This document shows, piece after piece, positions 25,960-36,336 of a stretch of 64,000 nucleotides of DNA (positions within the stretch are counted from its first letter, which is position 1; each line of letters opens with the position of its first letter). The stretch comes from Candidatus Nanoarchaeia archaeon. GTDB lineage: Archaea > Nanoarchaeota > Nanoarchaeia > SCGC-AAA011-G17 > JAFCDX01. The DNA is taken from the NCBI GenBank assembly GCA_028717785.1, contig JAQUND010000002.1, positions 96,926-160,925 of the forward strand, read 5' to 3'. Under the pieces are notes generated by a model. That model was not told where the DNA came from, did not search any database, and saw only the letters and a list, made by a program, of their open reading frames with translations. The translations under genes and the position numbers were made by a program.

Positions 25960-27206
25960 ATTTTATTTTTTATTTTATTATCTATTATTTCTTGCATTTC
26001 TTCTAAAGCTGTTGTAGATTCATAAAAATAACCATCTAATAAATCTTTTGAAGAAATAGCAGTATATTTTGTAGATATAACTGTATTTTTCGATTTATTT
26101 AAATAAGCATCTTTTAATTCTAAAATTAAAATTGGAAATCCTTTATAATCTCTAATTAATTCTATTATATTAAATTTTTCATAAATATATTTTATAGAAA
26201 AAACCCAATCTGTTTCTTCTATAAATTTTTCATCAGAATATTTTTTACCAATTTTAAATTTATCTAAATTAGAACCTTCTCTATCAAAATTAAAAGATTC
26301 ATTTATCATTTTTTCTAAATTTAATAATTTGTTTATTAATTCTTTTAATTCATAATCAGATGAATTTAATCTGATTTTATTTAATTCTTTAAGTTGTTTT
26401 TCTGTTAATCTCTTATAGGATTTATATTTTCCTTTTGACCTAATTAAATTTTGTAATTTTATATTATTAATTTTTTTAGAATATTTAAATAAGTCTTCTA
26501 ATAAATCCATAACTTCTATTGATTCATCAAAAGATAATTTAGGACGTTTACTTTGATCTATAAGTATTTTTATTTTTTTTATAGCTTCTTCAGCAGTAAA
26601 ATAATAATCAGTACTTTCCGAAATTGAAGTAGCCATATAAAAATTTTTCAAAGGATTATATAAAACTAAAATAGGAAAATCCTTATAATTCCTAATTATT
26701 TTAAATATTTCTAAATTTTCACTTTCTGCATTTCCTAAAGAATAATGCCAATTAATTTTTTCTATAAATTCTTCATCAGAATATTTTTTACCGATATTCA
26801 TTTTATTAAAAGCAGATCCTTCTCTATTAAAATGAATAGATTCATCTAATTTAAGAAGTGTTTTAAATCCAGAATTTGAAAGTTTCTTCCATAATAATTC
26901 TATCCAATCAATTTTTTTATTATTAATAGTTAAATATTCATCAATATAATCTCCTATTTTATAAAGATATTTTTCCTTAAAAAATAAATAAGTTTTACCA
27001 TGAGCAATTTTTCTTTCTCTCCCCATTATAATATCTTCTGGAATTTTATCAGTTTTAAGAATAGCAGATAAATGATTATAAATCCATTCTATAGCTTCAT
27101 TTGAATTATTAAAATCTCTTTTTATAAAAAAACCAATATCCATAGATTTTTTAGGATCTTTTCCTCTTTCAAAATTTAAAACCTCCTTAATTATAATGGC
27201 TTTCAT
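25956..27206 (-). CDS. Three-module leader-tagged protein (416 aa)
   Basis: The start is set at 27206 (MKAIIIKEVLNFERGKDPKK), which puts the leader at the N-terminus; the longer frame from 27266 overlaps the previous gene. Further copies begin near residues 120 (ESIHFNREGSAFNKMNIG) and 300 (ESFNFDREGSNLDKFKIG). The first module resembles the first module of the protein at 15667. The second and third carry YKxFPIL-type domains. Its stop overlaps the next start by ATGA. Confidence 0.78.
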   Translation of the reverse strand: MKAIIIKEVLNFERGKDPKKSMDIGFFIKRDFNNSNEAIEWIYNHLSAILKTDKIPEDIIMGRERKIAHGKTYLFFKEKYLYKIGDYIDEYLTINNKKIDWIELLWKKLSNSGFKTLLKLDESIHFNREGSAFNKMNIGKKYSDEEFIEKINWHYSLGNAESENLEIFKIIRNYKDFPILVLYNPLKNFYMATSISESTDYYFTAEEAIKKIKILIDQSKRPKLSFDESIEVMDLLEDLFKYSKKINNIKLQNLIRSKGKYKSYKRLTEKQLKELNKIRLNSSDYELKELINKLLNLEKMINESFNFDREGSNLDKFKIGKKYSDEKFIEETDWVFSIKYIYEKFNIIELIRDYKGFPILILELKDAYLNKSKNTVISTKYTAISSKDLLDGYFYESTTALEEMQEIIDNKIKNKI

Positions 27207-27243
27207 TTTATAATTCAACTTTATTTTATTTATCTTTATAAAA

Positions 27244-30200
27244 TTAAGGAAATCCTGGTATTCCAAAACACTTAGCCCCTGTTGGTGCCCATGCAGTTAA
27301 TAAAAAAGTCATCCATGGAATATTAATTGGTTTAAGATTTTCATATTTAGGAAATGGATCTATTAAAACTAATACCATCATAGCACCAATCAAATCTTTT
27401 TTTAAAAATTTAATAGTATTAGTAGTACCTTGTTGAATAGCATTAGTATTCATTACATCTTCATTTTTGAGTTCAAATTTAGAAATAATTTTACTTACAG
27501 CTCCTGAATTGAGAGTTTCATTAATATTACTTTCTATTTTATTTAATGGTTTAGGACTTTTTATAGTTATAGCAAAATTAGCAGTTCCGGGATTAGTAGC
27601 TAAAGGCAAAGGTGCTAATAATAAAGGTAAACCTATCTCCATTATATTTAATTTTTCTAAACTATTATCAAGATTTTTTTCAGTTATCTGTATAGTTGTA
27701 ATTGGAGGGTCTACTTCAATATCTTTTTTCTTATATAACCCTTTTATAGTTCCATCATATAATTCTTTAATTATTTCATATTTTTTTTCTAATATCCATT
27801 TTCTTTTTTTAATTGTTAAAATTTCTTCTTCAATACTAACTCTATTAGTTTCCCATTCAGCAAATTGTTCTTCATAAAGTATATTTCTTTTTACTATAGT
27901 TAAATTTCTATCTAATTTGGGTTTAACTAATTTATTATTTCTTTTTAATTCAGCAAGTTCTAACAATCTATATTCTAAAGCTTCTATATCTGATTTAGTT
28001 TTATCTAAATAAGCTTTAAGAAAATCCTTTTTAAAAGTTTTAAATCCATCAGATATAGCTTTTTTTAAAGCAGCTATTTCTCTCTTTATTATTGCAACAG
28101 GATCTACAAAAGGAACATGATATTCTGCTGAATAATTTACAAAAAGTATCCAAGGAAATGGAAACATTCCTGTTATAGTTAATCCAATAACCATAAATCC
28201 CCAAGGTAATTGAAAAGCTTTAAGAGGAATATAAACAATAGGTAAAGAAACTGGTCCAATAGGGGGAGGAATTCCTGTTGCCCATCCTATTCCAGGAGTT
28301 GCAACAGAAGCAAGAGTAGCAAAAGCACAATATTTTAACCAATAACGTATATCTCCCGGATCAATTTTTGTATGAGGGCTAAGATATTCACTTTCTTCTA
28401 ATGGTTTAGGACAAGTACTTTCATTTCCTATAACATAATATCTATATTCTTCTCCATCTATTTCTATTGTAGTATATGCATTAAAAAACATATAAATATC
28501 ATCCATTTCTTTATAATTATCTTCTATAGCTATTTTTAATTCTTCATATCTTATCCAAGATGAACTAAAAAATTTTTCAATAGATGTTCCTTCAGAAAAA
28601 GTAGCTTGAAATTTATTTGTTTTAATAGAAAAATTTTGAGATAATAATTGAGAAATTGTCAATGAAAAATCAAAAAGAAAAGAAATTATACTTACAAGTT
28701 CTTGTTTTCTATTTTCTGAAATATTTTTATTAGATTTTCCAATTTCTGTTAAATAATTTTTAACAACATCAGTTTTTTGTCCAGATTTTGGATCTGTATT
28801 ATCATATTTAGTTTTTATTAAAGTATAATAATCTGGAATATTTGTTTCAGATATCCAGGAATCTAAATTACCTATAGTTAATTCTATAGAATAATTTTGT
28901 ATTCTTTCTTTAATTTGATTAAAACTATACTTATCAACAAAATACCTATTTATTAAAATTTCAGATATTATTTTAATAAAAGCATTTACAGTATCATTTT
29001 TATCATAAAAAGATGCTAAAGATTCCGATAATTTAAAATAATAATCTATTAAATTAAATTCAGAATTTAAAGGAATTGTTACCTTAGATTGATTTATACC
29101 TATATTAACATCTGTTTTTAAAAGAGAAAATAATAATTCCTGTTCCGTATCTAATTCTTCTTTAATTAATTGAAGCTGTTCATTTTCAGCTTTTGCTTTA
29201 ACATTATCAGGTCCAGCAATTTCCTGTGCTTTTCTTTCAAAATTAGCATTTTGTATTTTTTTTTGCTCTATTGAATTTTCCCATCTTGATTGAACCCCTC
29301 CAGATGAAAAAAGTATTTGATTATTATTACTTAAATTTCCTGGTGAAATAAAAAATGAAGATACATCCTTTACAGAAACCCCTGCAGCAGCCAAAATAGA
29401 AATATCTACTGTAGTATTTTTAAGCATTACAGGATACATTGATTCTACATAAAAATCTTTAAGAAAAAATTTTAAATTATTTAATTCTTTATAATAATCT
29501 TGAGTTTTTTGAATTAAAGATTCTAAATAAGATTCACTAGATTCTATAATATTATCTAAATAAATTTTATTTTCTTCAATTTTTATAATTTTTCCTTCTA
29601 AAGGAGAATAAATTTTTTTATTATCATATGTAGCAATAAGAGTTAAACCATTTACTATAAGATCCTTTTTTATAAGAATATTAAATGATTTTTCTGTTTT
29701 ATTTTCAAATAAAGCTTTACAAGCAAGATCTGGTTGAGGAGTAGTTTCTCCTACTACTGATGCTTCTGGTTGAATAGGGATTTCACAAAAATTTATATCT
29801 ACTAGTTCAATAGGTAAATGGGGAACTATATAATCGTCTTCTTTTTCAATTCCAATAGGATTACAATTTTCATTATTTAAAGCATCTATTAAATTATCAT
29901 TTGATAAATTATTAAATGGAATTATATTTTTTGGTGAAGTTTCCTCATCAGTTAAATCCTTTACTACTATTTCACATGATTGGAGATTAACTTCTTCTTC
30001 AAAATTTTTCTGAGAATTCTTTTGAATTAATTTTCTATTATATAAATAAATAAAAGAACCCATAAGAACTGCACCTATTACAGCATCTAATGTTTTAAAA
30101 TTTCCTATTAATTTATTAGCTTGATCTATTTGGGATTTTCCAAATCCCCTAATAGTTGAAGGAGTTCCTGCTGCAGCTTTTGTTTCACTGCGTATATTTT

Positions 30201-30804
30201 CCTTTAAAATTATTGTAGTATTTCTAATTAATCTTTGAAGATATTTTCCTCTATAAATTGATGGATAATCATTTTGATTTAAAAATTCTTTAATTCTTAA
30301 TCCAATATAATAAGTTAAAAAAACCCAAGGAAGAATTCCTTCAATTTTTTGAGTAATTCCTAATAAATTATTTGATACACTAGTACTTTCAGTTTTATTA
30401 TCAAAATCATTAATTTGATTTGCTATTTTAATAAAATCCTCTCCACTAAGATTTTCCCCGGAAAAAACTGTTATAAGATTTTCAATTTGTTTATTATAAT
30501 ATTCTGGATCTTCACAAGCAAGAATTATATCAGATACTGCAGAATCATCTATTTGGGAACTAGTAAAATTTATAAATTTTTGAAGATCCCTATTATTTTT
30601 AACGTAACTTTCTATACCATCATCAGAAACATTTTTATCAGTAAATAATTCTCTTATTTTTGGAAATAAAGAATTTACAATAGAGAATGCAGCAAGAAAT
30701 AAAGCTACAAGAGAAGCAGGTTTTTTTAAAAAAGATTTAAATTTACTTACTTCAGATTGAAAAGCTGATAATATTGCTGCTTTTAATGTATCTATAAGAC
30801 TCAT
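27244..30804 (-). CDS. Very large virion protein with hydrophobic segments (1186 aa)
   Basis: No family identified. Hydrophobic stretches occur near residues 28-48 (PASLVALFLAAFSIVNSL), 160-172, 235-255 (LDAVIGAVLMGSFIYLY), 830-880 (LPIVYIPLKAFQLPWGFMV) and near the C-terminus (LIGAMMVLVLIDPFP). Between them are long charged helical regions. It follows the spike gene in the tail operon. Size, helical content and membrane-like segments would fit a tape-measure or hub-associated protein, but no motif proves it. Confidence 0.55.
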   Translation of the reverse strand: MSLIDTLKAAILSAFQSEVSKFKSFLKKPASLVALFLAAFSIVNSLFPKIRELFTDKNVSDDGIESYVKNNRDLQKFINFTSSQIDDSAVSDIILACEDPEYYNKQIENLITVFSGENLSGEDFIKIANQINDFDNKTESTSVSNNLLGITQKIEGILPWVFLTYYIGLRIKEFLNQNDYPSIYRGKYLQRLIRNTTIILKENIRSETKAAAGTPSTIRGFGKSQIDQANKLIGNFKTLDAVIGAVLMGSFIYLYNRKLIQKNSQKNFEEEVNLQSCEIVVKDLTDEETSPKNIIPFNNLSNDNLIDALNNENCNPIGIEKEDDYIVPHLPIELVDINFCEIPIQPEASVVGETTPQPDLACKALFENKTEKSFNILIKKDLIVNGLTLIATYDNKKIYSPLEGKIIKIEENKIYLDNIIESSESYLESLIQKTQDYYKELNNLKFFLKDFYVESMYPVMLKNTTVDISILAAAGVSVKDVSSFFISPGNLSNNNQILFSSGGVQSRWENSIEQKKIQNANFERKAQEIAGPDNVKAKAENEQLQLIKEELDTEQELLFSLLKTDVNIGINQSKVTIPLNSEFNLIDYYFKLSESLASFYDKNDTVNAFIKIISEILINRYFVDKYSFNQIKERIQNYSIELTIGNLDSWISETNIPDYYTLIKTKYDNTDPKSGQKTDVVKNYLTEIGKSNKNISENRKQELVSIISFLFDFSLTISQLLSQNFSIKTNKFQATFSEGTSIEKFFSSSWIRYEELKIAIEDNYKEMDDIYMFFNAYTTIEIDGEEYRYYVIGNESTCPKPLEESEYLSPHTKIDPGDIRYWLKYCAFATLASVATPGIGWATGIPPPIGPVSLPIVYIPLKAFQLPWGFMVIGLTITGMFPFPWILFVNYSAEYHVPFVDPVAIIKREIAALKKAISDGFKTFKKDFLKAYLDKTKSDIEALEYRLLELAELKRNNKLVKPKLDRNLTIVKRNILYEEQFAEWETNRVSIEEEILTIKKRKWILEKKYEIIKELYDGTIKGLYKKKDIEVDPPITTIQITEKNLDNSLEKLNIMEIGLPLLLAPLPLATNPGTANFAITIKSPKPLNKIESNINETLNSGAVSKIISKFELKNEDVMNTNAIQQGTTNTIKFLKKDLIGAMMVLVLIDPFPKYENLKPINIPWMTFLLTAWAPTGAKCFGIPGFP

Positions 30805-30822
30805 TATTATAAAATTTATCTA

Positions 30823-31602
30823 TTATTTTCCTATAAGAACATTAGTTGATGTTGCTGCTTGTTTTGCTTGCTGTACTAAAGCAACATTTACTCCAGGAGT
30901 TACTGGAAGTTTAGCATCAATAGATGTAGCCATAGTTGTTAATAAAGGAAATAAAATTTCTGATAAAACTGCATGATAATAAGGAGGTGCTCCAATTTTA
31001 GTTGTTTGATTTCCTTTTGCTATTAATTCATCTGCAGTCATTGTAATTTTAGCAGAAGCAGATATAGATATTTCATTTTTTGTTACTATATTCATTTTAT
31101 CCCCTTCTAATTGAATAATAGATTCTTGATTAGCATGTTGAATAGTAATCATAGAATCCGGAGAAATCTGAATAAAACTATCTCTATAAAATATCTGAAA
31201 TCCTAAATTTCTTTGATATATTACATTTAATTCTTCATCTGGATCATAAAGAAGAACATGAGTTCCTTCATAATCATCTTTTATTTTATCTATTAATTGG
31301 GTATCAATATTTTGTATAGTAGTATATTCGGGTGAATATAAATCTCCATTATTAAATTGAACTCTTACAATTTGACCAATTTTAGGAATTGAAATAGATC
31401 CTGCCCCATCTCCAGCAAATACTGTAGAATTTATAGGAACTGCCCAAGGTAAATGATCTACATGAATATTATCCATAAGTCTAAAAACTCTAACTTGACA
31501 TCTACCCGAAAATAAAGGATCCAAATTATTCACAATAATTCCTAACCAATCATTATCATGAAGGTCCTTCATTGTTAAATGTAAACTCTCTTGATTAGCC
31601 AT
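30823..31602 (-). CDS. Baseplate spike protein, gp5/gpV-like (259 aa)
   Basis: The N-terminal OB-fold-like domain (LGIIVNNLDPLFSGRCQVRV, GSISIPKIGQIVRVQFNNGD) is that of gpV/gp5 spike proteins. It is followed by beta-helix-like strands (FIQISPDSMITIQHANQESI, MNIVTKNEISISASAKITMT) ending in a short helical tail. It would form the membrane-piercing central spike at the tail tip. No lysozyme domain is present. It overlaps the preceding tagged gene by 8 bases. Confidence 0.85.
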   Translation of the reverse strand: MANQESLHLTMKDLHDNDWLGIIVNNLDPLFSGRCQVRVFRLMDNIHVDHLPWAVPINSTVFAGDGAGSISIPKIGQIVRVQFNNGDLYSPEYTTIQNIDTQLIDKIKDDYEGTHVLLYDPDEELNVIYQRNLGFQIFYRDSFIQISPDSMITIQHANQESIIQLEGDKMNIVTKNEISISASAKITMTADELIAKGNQTTKIGAPPYYHAVLSEILFPLLTTMATSIDAKLPVTPGVNVALVQQAKQAATSTNVLIGK

Positions 31603-31924
31603 TGTAAATAAGATTATAATATTTCATAGTTATTTCTTTAATATTGCTAAAATCTTTTTTAGATAATTCATTAAAATAATTATAAATATTTGCCCAACCA
31701 CATTTAAGCATAATACCCGGTATTTTTTTTAAAATTTTAAGAATTTCTGTACTAAAATTTTTTCTATATTTTCCAAATTCAGGAGTTTCTATTTTATTTA
31801 TTATATCCTTATAAATAGGAATAAATTCTTCCACATTATATGAATATCCTATATTTAAAGATTTATAAGGATCTTCAGAATTTCTTTCAAATTTTAACTT
31901 TTCAAATATAAATTGTGCTTTCAT
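31595..31924 (-). CDS. Leader-tagged small helical protein (109 aa)
   Basis: It begins MKAQFIFEKLKFERNSEDPY then KSLNIGYSY, a leader copy with one extra residue in the middle. The rest is helical (EEFIPIYKDIINKIETP, then FSTEILKILKKIPGIMLKCG). It is embedded between two tail genes and overlaps the spike gene start. Confidence 0.7.
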   Translation of the reverse strand: MKAQFIFEKLKFERNSEDPYKSLNIGYSYNVEEFIPIYKDIINKIETPEFGKYRKNFSTEILKILKKIPGIMLKCGWANIYNYFNELSKKDFSNIKEITMKYYNLIYNG

Positions 31925-31927
31925 ATT

Positions 31928-34132
31928 TTATAGTTTATTTTCTTCAGCTTTTCCGGGTTCGGGTCTTTCTAAAGATCCTCCAGCTAAAGTATTATTTACT
32001 TCTGGAGAAATAAATTTACCTTTTTCTATAGTTCCTTCAAGAATCTCACTTGGTTTAGGCATTTTTATAGATCCTCCTATTAATTCTTTAGATACTTCTC
32101 CAGATATTAATTTACCCCCATCTATAGAATTTGAATTTTCTGCTTCCCCGGGAGCAGGCATTTTAATACTACCAGATTCTAAATCAGAAATTGTACTAAC
32201 AGAAAAATCAACTTTAGGTATAACTTCTTTATTACTTGTTGCTTGTCCGGGATCGGGCATTTGAATACTACCTAATTCTAAATTTGAAATTGTGCTAGAA
32301 GAAAATTCTACTTTAGGTAAAATTTCTTTTCCGTTTGTTGCTTGTCCTACTTCAACAATAGGTAATTTTTCAATTTCAATTTCAACTTTATTTGTTGAAT
32401 CCCCACTAAAAGAAGCCTTATCAATTTGATTTGTAGTTACATTAATTTCAGATTTATATAATTTTTCAGTATCTATATTATTTTGAGTAGCTAAACTTGA
32501 AGGAAGTCCTTCAAATATGAAATGAGTTGATACTAATGGACTAGTTATTTTAGCAGCATTTTCTAAAATAGCATCTTTAAGAGTATTTTTATTTTCAATT
32601 TCATTAGGAATATTAACTTCTCCTAATGCAGAAGATATAAGATCTGTTGCTTTAGAAAAATCATTAATTTTTTCCATAATAGTTTGATTATTAAGAGCTT
32701 TAATAGCAGCTGCTATTAAATCTTTACCATCTCCTGTAGTTGCTTTAGAATTAGAAATACCTATTAATACTTGTTTAAATGTACTTTCAATTACTTTATT
32801 ATCTAAATATTGAGAAGGAGTAGTATTCATAGCAGATTGAGTAACAGCTTTTTTTACAAGTCCTAGTACAGAAAATATATCTTTACTTTGTAATACCGTA
32901 ACTGCTTCATTAAATGATATTCCCATTCCAGGAATATTTGCAGTTGTTGCTTTATCTATAAAACTTTCAACTAAATTTTTACCATATGCTTGTCCAAATT
33001 TAAGAGCATTTCCTATCCAAGTTGGGGAAGCATTTTGTCCGCTTCCTATTAAAGATCCAGATTCAATAAATGGTTGACCTGATTGATGATGCATTTTATC
33101 TCCATAATCCATATCCTGATTAATAAAATATGTAGCATTATCATTTGTAGATAATTTAATTGGGGTATATGGAACATTTTGAGCATTTGATCCTGTATTA
33201 ATTCCAGTTTGCTCTTTATTTACTTCAACAGATTCCCCAGCTGTAATATCAAATTCTTGAGTTCTTTCTAATCCATTAATTATTCTATCAGTCCAATAAT
33301 AATCTAAAAGAGTGTTTCTATATTCTTCGGTAATATTTCCTACTAAAATATCAAAAGTAATTTCTGTCATTTCATCCCCTCCTGTAACATTTAATTCATC
33401 AAAATGTGAATTAAAAGAAGTTATATCAAATTGACATCTTTCACAATGTAGAACATAAGTGGGCATTAAATCATCTATAGCTGTTAAAATTAATTCGGGC
33501 ATTTCTGATCCAGGCATTAATCTTTTTATAGGTTCTACAAAATTTGATTGATGAAAAGTTCTAAATTCTGTTATAAAAATATCCATTATAAAATATCTCA
33601 TCATGTCTGGTAAAATCCATCTTTGATAAACATCATCCCATGCTATCTTTTTATATTCATTTAACATATGAGTTACTCTCCAATCAAGACTTTCCAATAA
33701 TTTAATTGTAATTTTTGCATCTTTTTCTACACGAGTACCTCTTTTAAGATCTACTTTTAATATAGTATTTAAACCAGAAATAGATTGAAATGACCATTGA
33801 TAATCATTTAAAAAAGTATTCCATTTTTCTATAAAATCCTGTAACATTTTAGCTCTAACAAATTCATTAGAATCCCTTAAATATTGGATAGATGAATAAT
33901 AATTTCTAGCATCCATATTATCTTCTTGATATAATTCAAAAAGTGGATGTGGCATTCTATCATAATTAGTCATTTCCACATTAGTATTAGCTGATCTAAA
34001 ACCTAATCTAAAGGTTAAATAAGTAGGTTCATCAAATGTTTTCGATAATTTTCCGCCAGCTATAACATCTGGAACATAAATTGGACCTGGACTTTTAAAT
34101 CTTTGAAATATATTATTTGGTAATGTTGCCAT
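31928..34132 (-). CDS. Large tail protein with C-terminal tandem repeats (734 aa)
   Basis: The N-terminal 280 residues look like a tail-tube or baseplate-tube-initiator protein: ESLDWRVTHMLNEYKKIAWD, then WILPDMMRYFIMDIFITEFR, then EMTEITFDILVGNITEE. The middle is low-complexity and helical. The C-terminal 150 residues carry about four degenerate repeats with GSIQMPDPGQA, GSIKMPAPGEA, GSIKMPKPSEI and GSLERPEPGKA. I would compare it with T4 gp48/gp54-type proteins. Confidence is high for a virion component, moderate for the exact role. Confidence 0.6.
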   Translation of the reverse strand: MATLPNNIFQRFKSPGPIYVPDVIAGGKLSKTFDEPTYLTFRLGFRSANTNVEMTNYDRMPHPLFELYQEDNMDARNYYSSIQYLRDSNEFVRAKMLQDFIEKWNTFLNDYQWSFQSISGLNTILKVDLKRGTRVEKDAKITIKLLESLDWRVTHMLNEYKKIAWDDVYQRWILPDMMRYFIMDIFITEFRTFHQSNFVEPIKRLMPGSEMPELILTAIDDLMPTYVLHCERCQFDITSFNSHFDELNVTGGDEMTEITFDILVGNITEEYRNTLLDYYWTDRIINGLERTQEFDITAGESVEVNKEQTGINTGSNAQNVPYTPIKLSTNDNATYFINQDMDYGDKMHHQSGQPFIESGSLIGSGQNASPTWIGNALKFGQAYGKNLVESFIDKATTANIPGMGISFNEAVTVLQSKDIFSVLGLVKKAVTQSAMNTTPSQYLDNKVIESTFKQVLIGISNSKATTGDGKDLIAAAIKALNNQTIMEKINDFSKATDLISSALGEVNIPNEIENKNTLKDAILENAAKITSPLVSTHFIFEGLPSSLATQNNIDTEKLYKSEINVTTNQIDKASFSGDSTNKVEIEIEKLPIVEVGQATNGKEILPKVEFSSSTISNLELGSIQMPDPGQATSNKEVIPKVDFSVSTISDLESGSIKMPAPGEAENSNSIDGGKLISGEVSKELIGGSIKMPKPSEILEGTIEKGKFISPEVNNTLAGGSLERPEPGKAEENKL

Positions 34133-34144
34133 AATTTTAATTTT

Positions 34145-35725
34145 TTATTTTTTAGCTATTGGATCTACTGGAATAGGCGTAGGCCATTCTCTTCTAGTTA
34201 ATTTAAACATTTGTGAAAAATTAGAATATATTTGAGGATCATTTCTTTCCCAATTTAAAGTAAAACCCGCAACATAATACCAGCCAGAATAAAAAAATTC
34301 AACAACTTCTGATGTATTAAAAGTTTTATCCATAATAAGATTTTCTACTCTATCTTTTTGAATTAAAACAATAGGTATTTTATCCCCTACTATAACATTT
34401 AAATTAGTTCCCTGCACAGATATTTCTACATTTAATTTATCTAATTCAACTAAATTTAACATATTTTGAACATGCGCTCTTATATAATTTCGATGATGAT
34501 TTCCAGTCCATTTCGAATTATCTTCATCAGGATTAGAAATAGTATATTGAATCCCCATCCAAGGAGAAACATTATATAAATCTAAAAAACTGTAATTAGA
34601 TCTTGCTGGTTCATTAGAATTAACTGAAGGATCATATTTAGGTCTTCCCCTTAAAAGTATATGAGAATTTACTTTATCCAAATCATATGCTGGTTCTATT
34701 TTTAAATCCCAATATTTTTGTTTATCAGGATTTCTAAAAAGAATATCATTATGCTCAAAAAATGCTGTTTGAATAGAGGTTCCATAATTAAATGTAATGG
34801 AAGAAGATTTATTAATAGATCTCCAATTTAAAATATAAAAACTAGAATTAGCATAATTATTAAAATTAGAAAAAACTTTAGGAGTTTCTATAGAATCGCT
34901 TCCAGCTTTTCCCCAATAAAATTCTGTATTTGTATTACTTAAAAGAGCTGCTACATCTACTTCATCTTCTGATGATAAAAGTTGTTTTTGAACATTTACA
35001 AAATTAAAATTATAATAAATATCAATCCACCAATCAAAAAAGCTATTATCATCTTTCCAACTTTTTAATGTAATTTCATCAATAGCTTTATCATAAGCAG
35101 TAGTAACATACCATATTTGTTTATCATCTGTATTTTCATCATTTGTATTAAAACCTAATCCTAATATTTTAGCAATTTCTTTTAAAGTTTCCATAGAAGT
35201 CATATTAAAAGAGGTATTACCTTGGAATCCATAAAATCCTGGTATAAATAATTCTCCAAAAAAAGTAATAGTATTAGCTTCTTTTACTGTTGTACTTCTT
35301 TTTAATGATGTAGTACCTGTTATTATATAATCATTTCTAATAGGATTAAGAAGATTAGATTTATTAGTAATTGCAATTGAAATAAGATCTCCATCTTTTG
35401 GAAGATTTTTCATTATAAATAAATCATTGGAAAAACTAAGAGTTATAGTAATTTTTGGAAGAGTTTCAGTAGCATTTATACAAAAATAATCGATTTCACT
35501 TTTATCTACAATATAATCATTTATTTTTATAAGAGGATATTCTAAAGAAGCATAATCTTCAACTTTTTGAGTTTTACCTTCTCCATTATCTGAAGATAAA
35601 GACAATTCATCTAATACAATTGTTGATTTAAAAACATTGTAAATACGATATTTTACTTTACCTCCAGTTGTTCCTGATTTTGGAGCTTCTGATCTTTCAG
35701 TTGGATTAAATGTATAATTTGCCAT
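34145..35725 (-). CDS. Baseplate hub protein, gp27/gpD-like (526 aa)
   Basis: A beta-rich protein with the layout of phage hub proteins: an N-terminal barrel-like region (ITITLSFSNDLFIMKNLPKD, DLISIAITNKSNLL), a central WIDIYYNFNFVNVQKQL region and a C-terminal barrel (EISVQGTNLNVIVGDKIPIV, then FYSGWYYVAGFTLNWERND). It lies between the LysM/gp53-like gene and tail-tube-like and spike genes, the usual hub context. Confidence 0.65.
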   Translation of the reverse strand: MANYTFNPTERSEAPKSGTTGGKVKYRIYNVFKSTIVLDELSLSSDNGEGKTQKVEDYASLEYPLIKINDYIVDKSEIDYFCINATETLPKITITLSFSNDLFIMKNLPKDGDLISIAITNKSNLLNPIRNDYIITGTTSLKRSTTVKEANTITFFGELFIPGFYGFQGNTSFNMTSMETLKEIAKILGLGFNTNDENTDDKQIWYVTTAYDKAIDEITLKSWKDDNSFFDWWIDIYYNFNFVNVQKQLLSSEDEVDVAALLSNTNTEFYWGKAGSDSIETPKVFSNFNNYANSSFYILNWRSINKSSSITFNYGTSIQTAFFEHNDILFRNPDKQKYWDLKIEPAYDLDKVNSHILLRGRPKYDPSVNSNEPARSNYSFLDLYNVSPWMGIQYTISNPDEDNSKWTGNHHRNYIRAHVQNMLNLVELDKLNVEISVQGTNLNVIVGDKIPIVLIQKDRVENLIMDKTFNTSEVVEFFYSGWYYVAGFTLNWERNDPQIYSNFSQMFKLTRREWPTPIPVDPIAKK

Positions 35726-35734
35726 TAAAATCTT

Positions 35735-36334
35735 TTAAACTTTTTTTGAACTAATTACTTTAGATAAAAATTCACTTGATGTCATTCCATTTTTTAGACA
35801 TGCACTTTCTCCGATACCTTCTCCAAAATAAACTCTGCCATTTCGATAGGTAATTTGTTGAGGAGAGCCTTCTTCAGCAATATTAGGAGGTAATGCTCCT
35901 TCTTGAAGTTTTCTATCATCAAAATTAACTACTTCTTGAGTTTTTGTAGGAGCTTTTGTTGGATCAATATATTTGTAAGAATTTCTTATCCTATTTTCTG
36001 CTCCTTCAGTAGTTCTAGCTGCACCAGTTCCACTTTTCTTAACAGTATCTTTGACAGCATCTAAATTTGGTATAAGTATAACATCTCCATTTGATATTGT
36101 AAATGGATTAGAAATACCATTATATTTTAAAATATATTCAGAATGAAGAGTATTATTATAAACTGATTGAGAAATAAGATCTATCCTCATCTCATATTCA
36201 AAAGGAACCCTATATGCTTGAAAATTAACAAAAGTATTAGATTTAAAATCAAACATTGTTTGAGTTAAATCTCTAATTATTTCTCCATCTGATTTTGTAA
36301 AAAATGGTTTTCTATCAATTGAATTTAAAAACAT
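35735..36334 (-). CDS. gp53/LysM-like baseplate protein (199 aa)
   Basis: Residues about 45-95 (VPFEYEMRIDLISQSVYNNT, then ILKYNGISNPFTISNGDVIL, then IPN) follow the gp53 and LysM-like pattern of baseplate proteins: R-x-D-x-I-x-x-x-V-Y, then a tyrosine and NGI, then G-D-x-I-x-I-P. The C-terminal half is Ala/Lys/Gln-rich and probably extended. It precedes the hub gene in the operon. Confidence 0.65.
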   Translation of the reverse strand: MFLNSIDRKPFFTKSDGEIIRDLTQTMFDFKSNTFVNFQAYRVPFEYEMRIDLISQSVYNNTLHSEYILKYNGISNPFTISNGDVILIPNLDAVKDTVKKSGTGAARTTEGAENRIRNSYKYIDPTKAPTKTQEVVNFDDRKLQEGALPPNIAEEGSPQQITYRNGRVYFGEGIGESACLKNGMTSSEFLSKVISSKKV

Positions 36335-36336
36335 AA

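Noticed and set aside
27467..30648. Plus-strand frames opposite the 1186-residue virion protein
   Set aside because: Antisense shadows (Ile/Phe-rich) inside a long continuous gene.
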